A stretch of 64,000 nucleotides of DNA. It comes from Ectothiorhodospiraceae bacterium 2226 (GTDB lineage: Bacteria > Pseudomonadota > Gammaproteobacteria > GCA-013348725). This document shows positions 16,658 through 27,664 of the stretch, piece after piece. A model generated the notes under the pieces. It ran no database searches. It had not been told where the DNA came from and saw only the letters and a list, made by a program, of their open reading frames with translations. Where the stretch lies: positions 1,848,501 through 1,912,500 of the forward strand of contig CP054689.1 in NCBI GenBank assembly GCA_013348725.1. Direction: 5' to 3'. The translations under genes and the position numbers were made by a program. Numbering within the stretch: position 1 is the stretch's first letter; each line of letters begins with the position of its first letter.

Positions 16658-17723
16658 CGCCAACCGGCATACCCTGCGCTACCTGCTGGCGGTGGTAGCG
16701 GTGATGGGCGTGCTGCTGTGGACGCTTGCCGCGGAAGAGCCGTGGGACTGGCTGGCGCCCGAGCGCGTCGCGGTCGAGCTCGACCGCCAGGTGTATCTGG
16801 TCCCCGAGCCCCAGCTGGAGCGTCTGGCGCGTGCCCGCCCGGCTTGGCTGTCGGAGGCCGAGGCGCAGGCGCTCGATCGCATCGAACAGGGCATCGACCA
16901 GGAGCTCGATGCCCTGTTCGCGCGCGTGCATGCGCGGGTGCCGACGTTTGCCGACTGGTACTACTCGGCGCCGGGGGTCGGGGTGCGCTTTTTGGCAGCC
17001 ATGCCGTACCCGCGCGACACAGGCGACAAGCTGGCCGAGGCGGTCACGGTGCGTCTGTTTCCGCCGGATGCCTGGCCGCGTGAACTGGACGCGCTGGAGC
17101 GCGCCCTCAGCGCCCGCTACAGCGCGGAGTTCTCCGCCCTGGAACGCCGTTGGCTGGCTTGGCTGGCGCAGGAGCTGGCGCCTTATCGCCAGCAGGGGCC
17201 GCTGCCCGAGGGGCAGCAGGCGATCGACGTGAACCAGCGCCTGCACGCGCAGTTGACCGAGAGCCTTGGGGCCGATCCGGTCGCGGTGCAGGTCGGTGCC
17301 GGGGTCGGCGCGGGGGCGTTGCTTGCCCGCGGTGCGATCGCCCGCGCCAATGCCCGGGCGGCCAGCGGGCGGGCCGCCGCCCGCCTTGCGAGCCGCGGCA
17401 CCGCCGCGAGCGGCAGCGCCGCCTGCGCGGGCACCGGGCCGCTCGCGATCGGCTGCGGCGTGGCGGTGTTCACGACGGTGACGCTGGTGACCGAATGGGG
17501 CCTGCTGCGGGCCGACGAGGCGCTGAACCGGCCCGACCTGGAGCAGGCCCTGCATGCGAGCGTGGAGGCCCTGCACGAGACGTTGCGCGACGAGTATGCG
17601 CGGGAGTTCGTGGCGGCCTTCGCGTCCAACCTGGACACCCTGCGCGACGGCGTGCAAACCAGTCTGCGGCCGATTGATCGCATCCGGGGCGTACAGGGAC
17701 CGGGGCCCGCGGGGGACATCTGA
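16614..17723 (+). CDS. Hypothetical membrane-anchored protein, Ala-rich
   Basis: A 369-residue protein with an N-terminal anchor (about residues 22-40), a long soluble part with helical repeats, and a second strongly hydrophobic Ala/Gly-rich segment near residues 225-305 that looks like glycine-zipper-type membrane packing. No catalytic motif is seen. It overlaps the preceding membrane protein gene by 44 bases, suggesting a two-protein complex of unknown role. Confidence 0.62.
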   Translation: MAIASSTQPPPPAPDANRHTLRYLLAVVAVMGVLLWTLAAEEPWDWLAPERVAVELDRQVYLVPEPQLERLARARPAWLSEAEAQALDRIEQGIDQELDALFARVHARVPTFADWYYSAPGVGVRFLAAMPYPRDTGDKLAEAVTVRLFPPDAWPRELDALERALSARYSAEFSALERRWLAWLAQELAPYRQQGPLPEGQQAIDVNQRLHAQLTESLGADPVAVQVGAGVGAGALLARGAIARANARAASGRAAARLASRGTAASGSAACAGTGPLAIGCGVAVFTTVTLVTEWGLLRADEALNRPDLEQALHASVEALHETLRDEYAREFVAAFASNLDTLRDGVQTSLRPIDRIRGVQGPGPAGDI

Positions 17724-17783
17724 CATGCCTGCGCGGCGGTGATCCGCGCGCACCGCGTGCGTCGATAAGGAGGAGCGGCAGTC

Positions 17784-18227
17784 GTGGACGCCTTCATGCA
17801 GGCCGCGCTGGACGAGGCGCGGCGCGGGGCCGAGGAGGGTGGCATTCCGATCGGCTCGGTACTGGTGCACGCGGGGCGCATCATCGGGCGCGGGCACAAC
17901 CGCCGCATCCAGGCGGGCAGCGTGATCCGTCACGGCGAAATGGACGCCTTGGAGAACGCCGGGCGGCTACCGGCCGCGGTCTACCGCGCCAGCGTGCTCT
18001 ACACCACACTGTCGCCCTGCGCCATGTGCAGCGGCGCCATTCTTCTCTACGGCATCCCCAAGGTCGTGATCGGCGAGCACCGCAGCTTCCGCGGTGAAGA
18101 GGATTGGCTGCGCGCCCGCGGCGTGGCGCTGGAAGTCCTGGACGCCCAGCCCTGCGTCGACGTGATGCACGCCTTCATCGCCAGCCATCCCCAGCTGTGG
18201 AACGAGGACATCGGCGAGCCCGACTGA
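17784..18227 (+). CDS. Cytosine deaminase-type nucleoside deaminase (yeast Fcy1-like)
   Basis: A 147-residue zinc deaminase. The zinc site is HGEMD (His50, catalytic Glu52) plus SPCAMC (Cys79, Cys82). The flanking text is close to yeast cytosine deaminase: LENAGR after the HGE, TTLSPC, LLYGIPKVVIGEH, and an end of WNEDIGE. Bacterial cytosine deaminases (CodA) belong to a different amidohydrolase fold, so this protein is of the fungal type. GTG 17784 follows AAGGAGG by 10 bases. It may salvage cytosine, but related guanine or pterin deamination is possible. Confidence 0.85.
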   Translation: MDAFMQAALDEARRGAEEGGIPIGSVLVHAGRIIGRGHNRRIQAGSVIRHGEMDALENAGRLPAAVYRASVLYTTLSPCAMCSGAILLYGIPKVVIGEHRSFRGEEDWLRARGVALEVLDAQPCVDVMHAFIASHPQLWNEDIGEPD

Positions 18228-18334
18228 GACAAGGCATGCGCCCGCAGGTGGCGGATGATCCACATGGAAGGCGCGCTGCGGCTTGACTAGGCTCCATGCG
18301 ATACGCCGACGTGCCGGCGCTTAGGGGGCTCATC

Positions 18335-18994
18335 ATGAAACAGGCATTCGCAGCGGGCGCCGGGGCCTGCCTGGTGTTGGCGACGACGCCGGCGCTGGCC
18401 CTGGACCGAGGGGACTGGTTGCTCCGCTGGGGGCCGACCTGGGTGCTGCCGAACGACGACAGCGGCGAGGTGCGACCGCTGGGCGTCGAAGGCGTCTCGG
18501 TCGACGACGCAGCGGCGTTCGGTATCAGCCTCACCTACATGATGAGCCCCCACCTCGGCCTCGAATTGTTGGCCGCCACACCCTTCAGGCACGACATCAA
18601 CAGCAGCGGCGACTTGGCCGGCGTGGTACCCGGTCGCATCGGCACGACCAAGCATCTGCCCCCGACGCTCTCGCTCCAGTACCACTTTCCCACCCCCGGC
18701 AACTGGCGGCCCTACGTCGGCGCCGGTATCAACTACACCTATTTCTTCGACAGCGAGACCCGTGGCGAGCTGCGCGACGCGGGTTACGACCGCCTGAGCC
18801 TGGACGACTCATGGGGATGGTCGGTGCAGGCGGGGCTGGACGTGGACCTGGGCGAGCGCTGGTTCCTCGGCGCGACCGCGTACTACATGGCCATCGACAC
18901 CACCGCCACGGCGAGCGGCGGACCGGGAGATCTCACGGTGGACGTGGACATCGACCCGTGGGTACTGAAGATCGGCGCCGGTCGGCGCTTCTGA
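18335..18994 (+). CDS. OmpW-family outer-membrane protein
   Basis: A 219-residue beta-barrel protein. The signal peptide ends near ALA (residues 18-23), and the mature part has the OmpW arrangement: WLLRWGPTWVLPND, LTYMMSPHLGLELLAATPF, a PTLSLQYHFP segment with YVGAGINYTYFF, and a C-terminal Phe (GAGRRF) typical of outer-membrane insertion signals. ATG 18335 follows AGGGGG; an earlier in-frame ATG at 18296 would spoil the signal peptide. OmpW proteins form small hydrophobic channels; the substrate is unknown. Confidence 0.88.
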   Translation: MKQAFAAGAGACLVLATTPALALDRGDWLLRWGPTWVLPNDDSGEVRPLGVEGVSVDDAAAFGISLTYMMSPHLGLELLAATPFRHDINSSGDLAGVVPGRIGTTKHLPPTLSLQYHFPTPGNWRPYVGAGINYTYFFDSETRGELRDAGYDRLSLDDSWGWSVQAGLDVDLGERWFLGATAYYMAIDTTATASGGPGDLTVDVDIDPWVLKIGAGRRF

Positions 18995-19062
18995 CACGCC
19001 GGCCCGCGAGTCGCCGGCTCCACCCGGCTCCTGCTAGCGCCCGGCCATAAAGCGTGCATAAT

Positions 19063-19081
19063 GCGGAATATTAGAATACGC
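19063..19081. promoter_or_regulatory. AT-rich imperfect palindrome upstream of the copper/SCO gene set
   Basis: A 19-base block GCGGAATATTAGAATACGC in an otherwise GC-rich gap pairs 6 of its 9 symmetric positions (GCG ends, AT-rich centre). It lies 74 bases before the GTG of the next gene. An operator is plausible; the regulator is not identified. Confidence 0.35.
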
Positions 19082-19154
19082 TTATGAACCGTAGGGCTAT
19101 TCGGCGGTCTCACCATCGACCGCTGCACGCCCTGGAGCGCTAGGACTTCGATCG

Positions 19155-19628
19155 GTGTCGAACACCCGCCATCTCGTGTGGATCGTCGCGATGCTGAGCA
19201 TCGCCCTGCTGTTGGCCCTCGGCTTCAAGGGGCGGGTCTTGCTCGCCCCGCAGCAGGCCGGCGTCTTGGCGCCGCTGGACCCCGACTGCGATCTGCACAG
19301 CGCCCCGTGTAGCACGCCGCTGCCCTACGGCGGCACCCTCGAACTGTCCCTCGCTCCCCGTCCCATCGAGATGCTGCAGCCGCTCGCGCTGGAGGTGCGC
19401 CTGCAGGGCGTACAGCCCGCGGCGGTCGCCGTCGATTTCAGCGGGGTGGAGATGTTCATGGGCTACAACCGCGTGCCTCTGACCGAGAGGGCACCGGGAT
19501 TCTATGCGGGAACGGGCATGTTGCCGGTGTGCGTGACCGAGCGCATGACCTGGGAAGTGCAGGTGCTGTTGGAGACGGCGCAGGGCCCGGTCGCGGCGCC
19601 GTTCCGGTTCGAGACCACGCGCCGCTGA
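19155..19628 (+). CDS. Membrane-anchored periplasmic protein upstream of SCO
   Basis: A 157-residue protein with one N-terminal membrane anchor (residues 7-27) and a beta-rich periplasmic part containing two Cys near the start (DPDCDLHSAPC) and one later in LPVCVTE. The rest (LELSLAPRPIEMLQPLALEVRLQG) reads like an immunoglobulin-type beta domain, as in FixH-like or copper-assembly accessory proteins; this is inference. It starts at GTG 19155 and precedes SCO by 24 bases, so the two should be co-transcribed. Confidence 0.65.
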   Translation: MSNTRHLVWIVAMLSIALLLALGFKGRVLLAPQQAGVLAPLDPDCDLHSAPCSTPLPYGGTLELSLAPRPIEMLQPLALEVRLQGVQPAAVAVDFSGVEMFMGYNRVPLTERAPGFYAGTGMLPVCVTERMTWEVQVLLETAQGPVAAPFRFETTRR

Positions 19629-19652
19629 GCGTTCAAGGGGAGGGAGAGATAG

Positions 19653-20285
19653 ATGCTGACAGGAGCCCGGAAGCAAGGTGCCCTGCTCGTGCTGGCCGTG
19701 GCGCTGGCGGTCGCACTGGTCTGGGTGCTGGTGGTGTGGGAACCCGCCGCCGAGCCGCCGGCGAGCCATGCGCAACTCGATGTCGCGGGTGTGCCCGCCG
19801 GCGGTGATTTCACCCTGCGTACCGCCGACGGTCCGCTCGCGCTGCAGGCCCTGCGTGGCCAAGTCGTCCTGATCTACTTCGGCTACACCTACTGCCCCGA
19901 CGTCTGCCCGACTTCGCTCGCCTTCATGTCGCAAGGCTTGAGCTTGCTCGCGCCCGAGGAGTCGGCGCAGGTAACGGGCGTGTTCATCAGCGTCGACCCC
20001 GCGCGCGACACGCCCGAGCGCCTCGCGACCTATGCCGGCTACTTTCACCCACGCATCCTGGGCGCGAGCGACACGCCGGAGGTCATCGACGAGGTGGCGC
20101 GCCGCTACGGCGCGGCCTACCAGATCCACGAGGGCGACTCCGCCACCGGCTACCTCGTCGACCACACCTCGTACACCTACGTGGTCGCGCCCGACGGTCG
20201 CCTGCGCGAGGTGCTTGCGCACGGCACGCCGCCGGATGCGGTGGCCGCGGCGGTGCGCGCCGCACTGGCGGGCGGCGACGCCTGA
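19653..20285 (+). CDS. SCO-family copper chaperone
   Basis: A 210-residue membrane-anchored thioredoxin-fold protein that helps load copper into cytochrome oxidase or keeps Cys residues reduced. The anchor is at residues 9-28. The copper site is complete: Cys81 and Cys85 in YCPDVCP, and His171 in VDHTSY. ISVDPARDTP is also family-typical. The gene is followed by the PCuAC-type chaperone after about 30 bases. SCO plus PCuAC is a common bacterial pair for CuA assembly. Confidence 0.92.
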   Translation: MLTGARKQGALLVLAVALAVALVWVLVVWEPAAEPPASHAQLDVAGVPAGGDFTLRTADGPLALQALRGQVVLIYFGYTYCPDVCPTSLAFMSQGLSLLAPEESAQVTGVFISVDPARDTPERLATYAGYFHPRILGASDTPEVIDEVARRYGAAYQIHEGDSATGYLVDHTSYTYVVAPDGRLREVLAHGTPPDAVAAAVRAALAGGDA

Positions 20286-20314
20286 TTCCCTGACCAAACC
20301 CGAAAGGAACCGAT

Positions 20315-20779
20315 ATGAAGACCCTATTGCGTCCCCTGTTGACCGTGCTGCTGGTGGCGGCCGCCGTACCCGCGCTGGCCGCCGGTGCGGCCGACGACGT
20401 CGAGGTGCTGGACCCCTATGTGCGCGCGATGCCCCCCGGGCAACCCAACACGGCCGCCTTCATGGTGCTGGAGAACCGCGGCGATAGCGCGCATGCGGTG
20501 GTGGAGGCCGCCAGCCCGGTGTCGAAGATCGTGGAGCTGCACACCCACATTCACGACGGCGGCATGATGCGCATGCGCCAAGTCGAGCGGTTCGACATCG
20601 AGGCGGGCGGGCGCACGCTCCTGCAGCCCGGCGGCCTGCACATCATGCTGATCGAGCTCCACGAGGTGCTGGAGCCCGGCACCGAGGTGCCCGTGACGCT
20701 CACCTTCGAGGACGGGAGTGAGAAGACGGTGCAGGCGCCGGTGCGCCACATCGCCCAGCCGATGATGCGCGGCCACTGA
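20315..20779 (+). CDS. PCuAC-family periplasmic copper chaperone
   Basis: A 154-residue exported protein (signal peptide to about residue 24) with the copper motif H-x10-M-x21-H-x-M filled exactly by His76, Met87, His109 and Met111. The family passes Cu(I) to SCO or the CuA site of cytochrome oxidase. It is directly downstream of the SCO gene, in the same presumptive operon. The ATG follows GAAAGGAACCGAT. Confidence 0.93.
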   Translation: MKTLLRPLLTVLLVAAAVPALAAGAADDVEVLDPYVRAMPPGQPNTAAFMVLENRGDSAHAVVEAASPVSKIVELHTHIHDGGMMRMRQVERFDIEAGGRTLLQPGGLHIMLIELHEVLEPGTEVPVTLTFEDGSEKTVQAPVRHIAQPMMRGH

Positions 20780-20891
20780 CGCCTGCGCTGCAGGGAGTGG
20801 GCTGTGGCGTCTACGCTTGAGGGAGTGAGGTTGTGCGGTCGGCTCGGACCGCACGGCTGGGTCTTTCTTTGCGGACGCCCGGAGGCACGCC

Positions 20892-21644
20892 ATGCTGTTT
20901 CGCCAACTCCTGGAGCCGGACTCCAGTACCTACACCTACCTGCTGTCCTGTACCGAGACCGGCGCCACCGCCCTGATCGACCCGGTGCTCGACACCGTGG
21001 ATCGCGACCTCAAGGTGTTGGATGAACTGGGGCTCAAGCTCAGCTACACCATCGACACCCATATCCACGCCGATCACCTGACCGGCGCGCACCGCCTGCG
21101 CGAGCGCACCGGTTGCAAGGTGGTCTACCCGGCGATCGAGAAGCCCGATTGCGCCGATATCGGCCTGGAGGACGGCCAGGAGTTCCGCATCGGCAACATC
21201 CCGCTGCACGCGCTGCACACACCGGGCCATACCGCGCATCACTTCATGTACCTGGTCGATACCGGGACCCACAAGATGCTGTTCAGCGGCGACACCCTGT
21301 TGATCGAGGCCTGCGGGCGTACCGACTTCCAGTCGGGCGATGCCGAGGCCTTGTACCGCAGCATTCACGAGAAGGTGTTCAGCCTGCCGGACGAGACCTT
21401 GATCTATCCCGGCCACGACTACGAGGGGCGCTTCGTCACCACGGTGGCGCAGGAGAAGGCGCGTAATCCCCGCCTCGGACAGGGCAAGTCGCTGGAGGAG
21501 TTCGTCGCCATCATGGACGGCCTCGACCTGCCCTACCCGCGCAAGATCGACTTCGCGGTGCCGGGCAATCAGCGCTGCGGTATCTGCCCGCCGAATGTGC
21601 CGGAGGAGTATCGCGCGCCCTGCGAGCAGCACGATCAAGGTTGA
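20892..21644 (+). CDS. Persulfide dioxygenase, ETHE1-like
   Basis: A 250-residue metallo-beta-lactamase-fold protein. It uses one iron to oxidise glutathione persulfide to sulfite and glutathione. The metal ligands are visible: His57/His59 with Asp61/His62 in THIHADH, His113 in TPGHT, Asp134 in FSGDTL and His175 in YPGHDY. The end carries the ETHE1-type NQRCGICPPN. It lies between PCuAC and the CusF-like gene, mixing sulfur oxidation with copper handling. ATG 20892 follows GGAGGCACGCC. Confidence 0.93.
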   Translation: MLFRQLLEPDSSTYTYLLSCTETGATALIDPVLDTVDRDLKVLDELGLKLSYTIDTHIHADHLTGAHRLRERTGCKVVYPAIEKPDCADIGLEDGQEFRIGNIPLHALHTPGHTAHHFMYLVDTGTHKMLFSGDTLLIEACGRTDFQSGDAEALYRSIHEKVFSLPDETLIYPGHDYEGRFVTTVAQEKARNPRLGQGKSLEEFVAIMDGLDLPYPRKIDFAVPGNQRCGICPPNVPEEYRAPCEQHDQG

Positions 21645-21677
21645 CCGTGCCAGTGACCAAACCGGGAGGGGACGATC

Positions 21678-22082
21678 ATGAACCGGGACACCAAGCGCCT
21701 GTTCGCCGCCGTCGCGGCCCTTGCTCTGGCGGCGGCTCCCGCCGCCACACTGCATGCGGCGCCGGAGGCCGCCGATACGGCCACAGCGGACCGCGGCATG
21801 TTGCACGCGCAGGTGCCGATGCACGAGGGCGAGATGCCCATGCACGGGGGCGGGCGCGCCACGGTTGAAGGCACCCTGCAGGCGGTCGACAGGGAGGCGG
21901 GGCTGGTTACGGTAGTTCATGGTCCGGTGCCGGAGTTCGACTGGCCGGCCATGACCATGGACTTTCCGGTCGCGGACATGGCCGTGTTCGAGGAACTCGA
22001 CGAGGGCCAGGCGGTGCGTATGGAGGTGCTGATGCAGCCCGACGGCAGCTTCAACGTCACGGACGCTGAACCGGTCGACTGA
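21678..22082 (+). CDS. CusF-like periplasmic copper-binding protein
   Basis: A 134-residue protein with a signal peptide (to about residue 28), a Met/His-rich N-terminal stretch (MHEGEMPMHGGG) and a CusF beta-barrel. The Cu(I) site is complete, with His81, Trp89, Met92 and Met94, spaced exactly as in E. coli CusF (H-x7-W-x2-M-x-M). It should bind and ferry periplasmic copper. No CusA/B/C efflux genes of the classic type adjoin it; the copper exporter here is the P-type ATPase downstream. Confidence 0.9.
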   Translation: MNRDTKRLFAAVAALALAAAPAATLHAAPEAADTATADRGMLHAQVPMHEGEMPMHGGGRATVEGTLQAVDREAGLVTVVHGPVPEFDWPAMTMDFPVADMAVFEELDEGQAVRMEVLMQPDGSFNVTDAEPVD

Positions 22083-22127
22083 GGTAGCGGATCGACGCGA
22101 AGTACCACCGGTGCCGGTAGCGCGTCG

Positions 22128-23129
22128 ATGCCGAACCTCTCCATGACGCGGCGGGCGATCAAGCCCGGCTTGATAACGACAGCGAACCGCCGACGGATCG
22201 GCGACGCCGGCGCTTCGATCCTGATTCTGTGGCTCTGGACGGCGCTGACCGGCTGCGCCGTGATGCGCGAGCCGACGCCGACGGTCGATGAGTTTCTCGC
22301 GCGTGCGGTGGACCCGGGCGTGGAGACCCTCGCTTACGAGGCGCAGGGCAGCGGCACGCCCATCGTGTTGATCCACGGGCTGGGCGCGAGCCGTTACACG
22401 TGGCGCCATCTGGCAGAGCCGTTGGCGCGGCGCGGTCAGGTGATCGCGCTCGACCTGAAGGGATCGGGCGACTCGCCCAAGCCGCGCGACGACGCCTACT
22501 CGGTGTACGACCAGGCGGCATTGGTGTTGGACGTGCTCGCGCGCCTCGACCTGGGGGAGGTGATCCTGGTCGGGCACTCGTTCGGCGGGGGTGTGGCCCT
22601 GGCGACGGCCCTGCGCCTGCAGCAGGAAGACCGGCTCGCGGCCCTGATCCTGATCGGCAGCACCGGCTACGAACAGCCGCTGCCGGTCTTCATCCAGCTG
22701 CTGAAGACGCCCTTGGTTGCCCCCCTGGGGATGCGGCTGTTGCCCGCGCGCATGCAGGTGCGGGCCATTATGAACCGCGCGTTCCACGACAACGATCTTG
22801 TCAGCGATGCGGCCGTGGACGAGTATGCGGCCACGTTGCAGAGCACGGCGGGGCGGCACGCCTTGCTCCGCACCGCGCGCCAGATCATACCGAGTGACCT
22901 CGACACGCTGCCCGCGCGCTACGCCAGCATCGAGGCGCCCGTGCTGCTGCTGTGGGGGCGCGAGGATCGCATCGTTCCGCTGGAAGTCGGTCGACAGCTG
23001 CACGAGGCGCTGCCCCACGCCCGCTTGGTGATCCTCGACGCGATCGGTCACATGCCGCAGGAGGAGGCGCCCGCCGCCACGCTGATGCACGTCTTTCGTT
23101 TTCTGGACGAGGAGCGGCTGGGGCGATAG
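22128..23129 (+). CDS. Alpha/beta hydrolase, lipoprotein-type
   Basis: A 333-residue hydrolase. Residues 25-45 form a signal anchor with a lipobox LTGC, so the enzyme probably sits in the cell envelope. The alpha/beta hydrolase core has IVLIHGLGASRYTW (oxyanion hole), the nucleophile GHSFGGG, a late Asp in WGREDRIVP and the catalytic His in AIGHMPQEE. Substrate not known; the family holds many esterases. The N-terminal 20 residues before the anchor are Arg-rich, so an internal Met start is possible. Confidence 0.82.
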   Translation: MPNLSMTRRAIKPGLITTANRRRIGDAGASILILWLWTALTGCAVMREPTPTVDEFLARAVDPGVETLAYEAQGSGTPIVLIHGLGASRYTWRHLAEPLARRGQVIALDLKGSGDSPKPRDDAYSVYDQAALVLDVLARLDLGEVILVGHSFGGGVALATALRLQQEDRLAALILIGSTGYEQPLPVFIQLLKTPLVAPLGMRLLPARMQVRAIMNRAFHDNDLVSDAAVDEYAATLQSTAGRHALLRTARQIIPSDLDTLPARYASIEAPVLLLWGREDRIVPLEVGRQLHEALPHARLVILDAIGHMPQEEAPAATLMHVFRFLDEERLGR

Positions 23130-23168
23130 CGCTGACGCCTTCGCGTGCGCCGTCGCCGCGCCGTAGCC

Positions 23169-23837
23169 CTATTGGTCCAACAACTCGATCACCGCTTTGG
23201 CGGCCGCCGCGCTCGATTGCGGGTTCTGCCCGGTGATCAGCTTGCCGTCCACGACCACGTGCTCGGCCCAATCGGGCGCGGGCTCGAAGCGCGCGCCGAG
23301 TTCGCGCAGGCGTGTCTCGAGTAGGAAGGGCATGCGCTGGTCGAGCTCGACGGCGCGCTCCTCGGCGTCGGTGAACGCGGTGATCTTGCGCCCGCGCACC
23401 AGCGGCGTGCCGTCGGGCAGGGTGGCGTCGACCAGCGCCGCCGGACCGTGGCAGACGGAGGCGACCACCTTGTCCGCCGCCGCGAACTGCGCGACCACGC
23501 GCCCGACGGTGGGGTTGGGCAGGTCGTACATGGTGCCGTGCCCGCCGGGGAAGAACACCGCGTCGTAGGCGGCGGGGTCGAGTTCGGCGAGCGGCCGGGT
23601 GTCGCGCAGCGCATCCAGCGCCGCCCGGGCCTCGGGCGCGTCGGGATCCTCAGGCGCGCTCTTGGGGTCGATCGGCGCCGCCCCGCCGCGCGGGCTGGCC
23701 ACCGTGACGCGGTAGCCGCGCTCGCGGAACAGCCGATACGGCGCGGCGAATTCCTCGAACCACAGCCCGGTCGGGTGGCTGTCGTCGATGCGGTCATGGG
23801 TGGTGACCACCATCAGTAGGGATTTGGGTTCGCTCAT
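23169..23837 (-). CDS. DJ-1/PfpI-family class I glutamine amidotransferase-like protein
   Basis: A 222-residue soluble protein of the Hsp31/PfpI type. The nucleophilic Cys lies in VASVCHGPAAL, preceded by FFPGGHGTMYDLP. Relatives include glyoxalase III-type chaperones and proteases; whether this one degrades glyoxals cannot be told. ATG 23837 (MSEPKS) follows AGGAG by 8 bases; the upstream extension has no ribosome site. It converges with the alpha/beta hydrolase and diverges from the VOC-type gene 121 bases away. Confidence 0.88.
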   Translation of the reverse strand: MSEPKSLLMVVTTHDRIDDSHPTGLWFEEFAAPYRLFRERGYRVTVASPRGGAAPIDPKSAPEDPDAPEARAALDALRDTRPLAELDPAAYDAVFFPGGHGTMYDLPNPTVGRVVAQFAAADKVVASVCHGPAALVDATLPDGTPLVRGRKITAFTDAEERAVELDQRMPFLLETRLRELGARFEPAPDWAEHVVVDGKLITGQNPQSSAAAAKAVIELLDQ

Positions 23838-23958
23838 CGGTTTGGCTCCTGCCTGGCATTCGATCAAAGCTTAGGTGTGTCGCCCTCGCGCTGCGCTGTC
23901 GATTGCGCGCGACCTCGTGCGACATCCTGTCAGGTGCGCACCAACCGGAGGAAACGTC

Positions 23959-24453
23959 ATGCCCAGCACACGCATCTCGCCCTGTCTCTGGTTCGACGAT
24001 CAGGCGCAGGAGGCCGCCGCCTTCTACGTCGGCATCTTCCCGAACGCCCGCCTCCTCGCCACCACGCACTATGGCGAGGCCGGCCAGGAGATCCACGGCC
24101 GCCCGCCCGGCTCGGTGATGACCGTCGAGTTCGAGCTCGACGGTACGCGCTTCACCGCGCTGAACGGCGGCCCGCAGGCGTTCGCCTTCAACATGGCGGT
24201 GTCGTTCGAGGTCCACTGCGCCACGCAGGAGGAGGTGGACCATTACTGGGCGCGCCTCGGCGAGGGCGGCGACCCGCAGGCGCAGCAGTGCGGCTGGCTG
24301 ACGGACAAGTACGGCGTGTCCTGGCAGGTGGTGCCGGAGGGGATGACCGAGTTGTTGACCGGCGACCCGCAGCGCGCTGAACGCGTGATGAGCGCCCTGC
24401 TGCAGATGAAGAAGCTCGACATTGCGGCCCTGGAGCGTGCCGCCGCCGGATAA
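23959..24453 (+). CDS. VOC-family protein, PhnB/3-demethylubiquinone methyltransferase-like
   Basis: A 164-residue vicinal-oxygen-chelate fold protein. It has LWFDDQAQEAAAFYVGIFP near the start, TVEFELDGTRFTALNGG in the middle, and YGVSWQVVPEGM near the end, all typical of the PhnB-like branch. These are often annotated as 3-demethylubiquinone methyltransferases but rarely shown to be such. ATG 23959 follows CCGGAGGAAACGTC. Function unknown; divergent to the DJ-1 gene. Confidence 0.85.
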   Translation: MPSTRISPCLWFDDQAQEAAAFYVGIFPNARLLATTHYGEAGQEIHGRPPGSVMTVEFELDGTRFTALNGGPQAFAFNMAVSFEVHCATQEEVDHYWARLGEGGDPQAQQCGWLTDKYGVSWQVVPEGMTELLTGDPQRAERVMSALLQMKKLDIAALERAAAG

Positions 24454-24499
24454 GGCGGCGCGTTTTGAGTGCTCCAGGGCGGGCACCGCCACAAGCCCC

Positions 24500-24530
24500 T
24501 TGACCTTCCCATGGTGGGAAGCTCTACGGT
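24500..24530 (+). promoter_or_regulatory. CueR-type promoter/operator of copA
   Basis: TTGACC and TACGGT are separated by exactly 19 bases, the stretched spacing used by MerR-family activators. The spacer holds a near-palindrome (ACCTTCCC...GGGAAGCT) similar to known CueR sites. It ends 34 bases before the copA ATG, and cueR is the gene downstream of copA. Confidence 0.9.
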
Positions 24531-24564
24531 TGCTCCCATGCCGGACAACAACGGGAGAACCAAC

Positions 24565-27144
<2,580 letters not shown>

Positions 27145-27198
27145 GGGCGGGGCGGTGGCGTAGGATGGATCCAACGATGTACTTGAGGTCCCCGCACG

Positions 27199-27221
27199 GC
27201 CCCGCCGCCTCCAGGCGGGGC
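27199..27221. other. Hairpin between copA and cueR
   Basis: Arms GCCCCGCC and GGCGGGGC close a 7-base loop 20 bases upstream of the cueR ATG. It may partly end copA transcription or lower cueR expression; there is no T tract. Confidence 0.4.
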
Positions 27222-27240
27222 GACGGACCGGGAGGGCGAA

Positions 27241-27633
27241 ATGACGACCATAGGCGATGCGGCTAAGGCGAGCGGTGTGACCGCCAAGATGATCCGCTAC
27301 TACGAGAGCATCGGCCTGCTACGGCCGGCGACGCGCACCGACGCGGGCTATCGCACCTACTCGGCGCGCGACCTGCACAATCTGCGTTTCATCAAGCGTG
27401 CCCGCACCCTCGGGTTCTCCATGGAGCGTATCCAGCAGCTGCTGAGCCTATGGCAGGAGCGCGGCCGTTCGAGCGCGGAGGTCAAGCGCATCGCGCTGGC
27501 GCACATTGCCGAACTCGAGGCCAAGATCGCGGAGTTAAGCGCCATGCGCGATACCCTGCAGGAGCTGGCCGAGCACTGCCACGGCGACCATCGGCCGGAG
27601 TGTCCGATCCTGGACGATCTGGCGACGGAGTAG
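27241..27633 (+). CDS. cueR: Copper-responsive MerR-family regulator
   Basis: A 130-residue transcription activator. The N-terminal helix-turn-helix and wing are typical (IRYYESIGLLRPATRTDAGYR). The metal loop has Cys113 and Cys121, separated by seven residues (CHGDHRPEC), the CueR pattern for Cu(I), Ag(I) and Au(I). It lies directly downstream of copA, whose promoter carries a matching operator. It may share the copA transcript or start from its own weak promoter in the 96-base gap. Confidence 0.93.
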   Translation: MTTIGDAAKASGVTAKMIRYYESIGLLRPATRTDAGYRTYSARDLHNLRFIKRARTLGFSMERIQQLLSLWQERGRSSAEVKRIALAHIAELEAKIAELSAMRDTLQELAEHCHGDHRPECPILDDLATE

Positions 27634-27664
27634 GCGAACGATGCAGCCCCCCGGTCGGGGGGTT

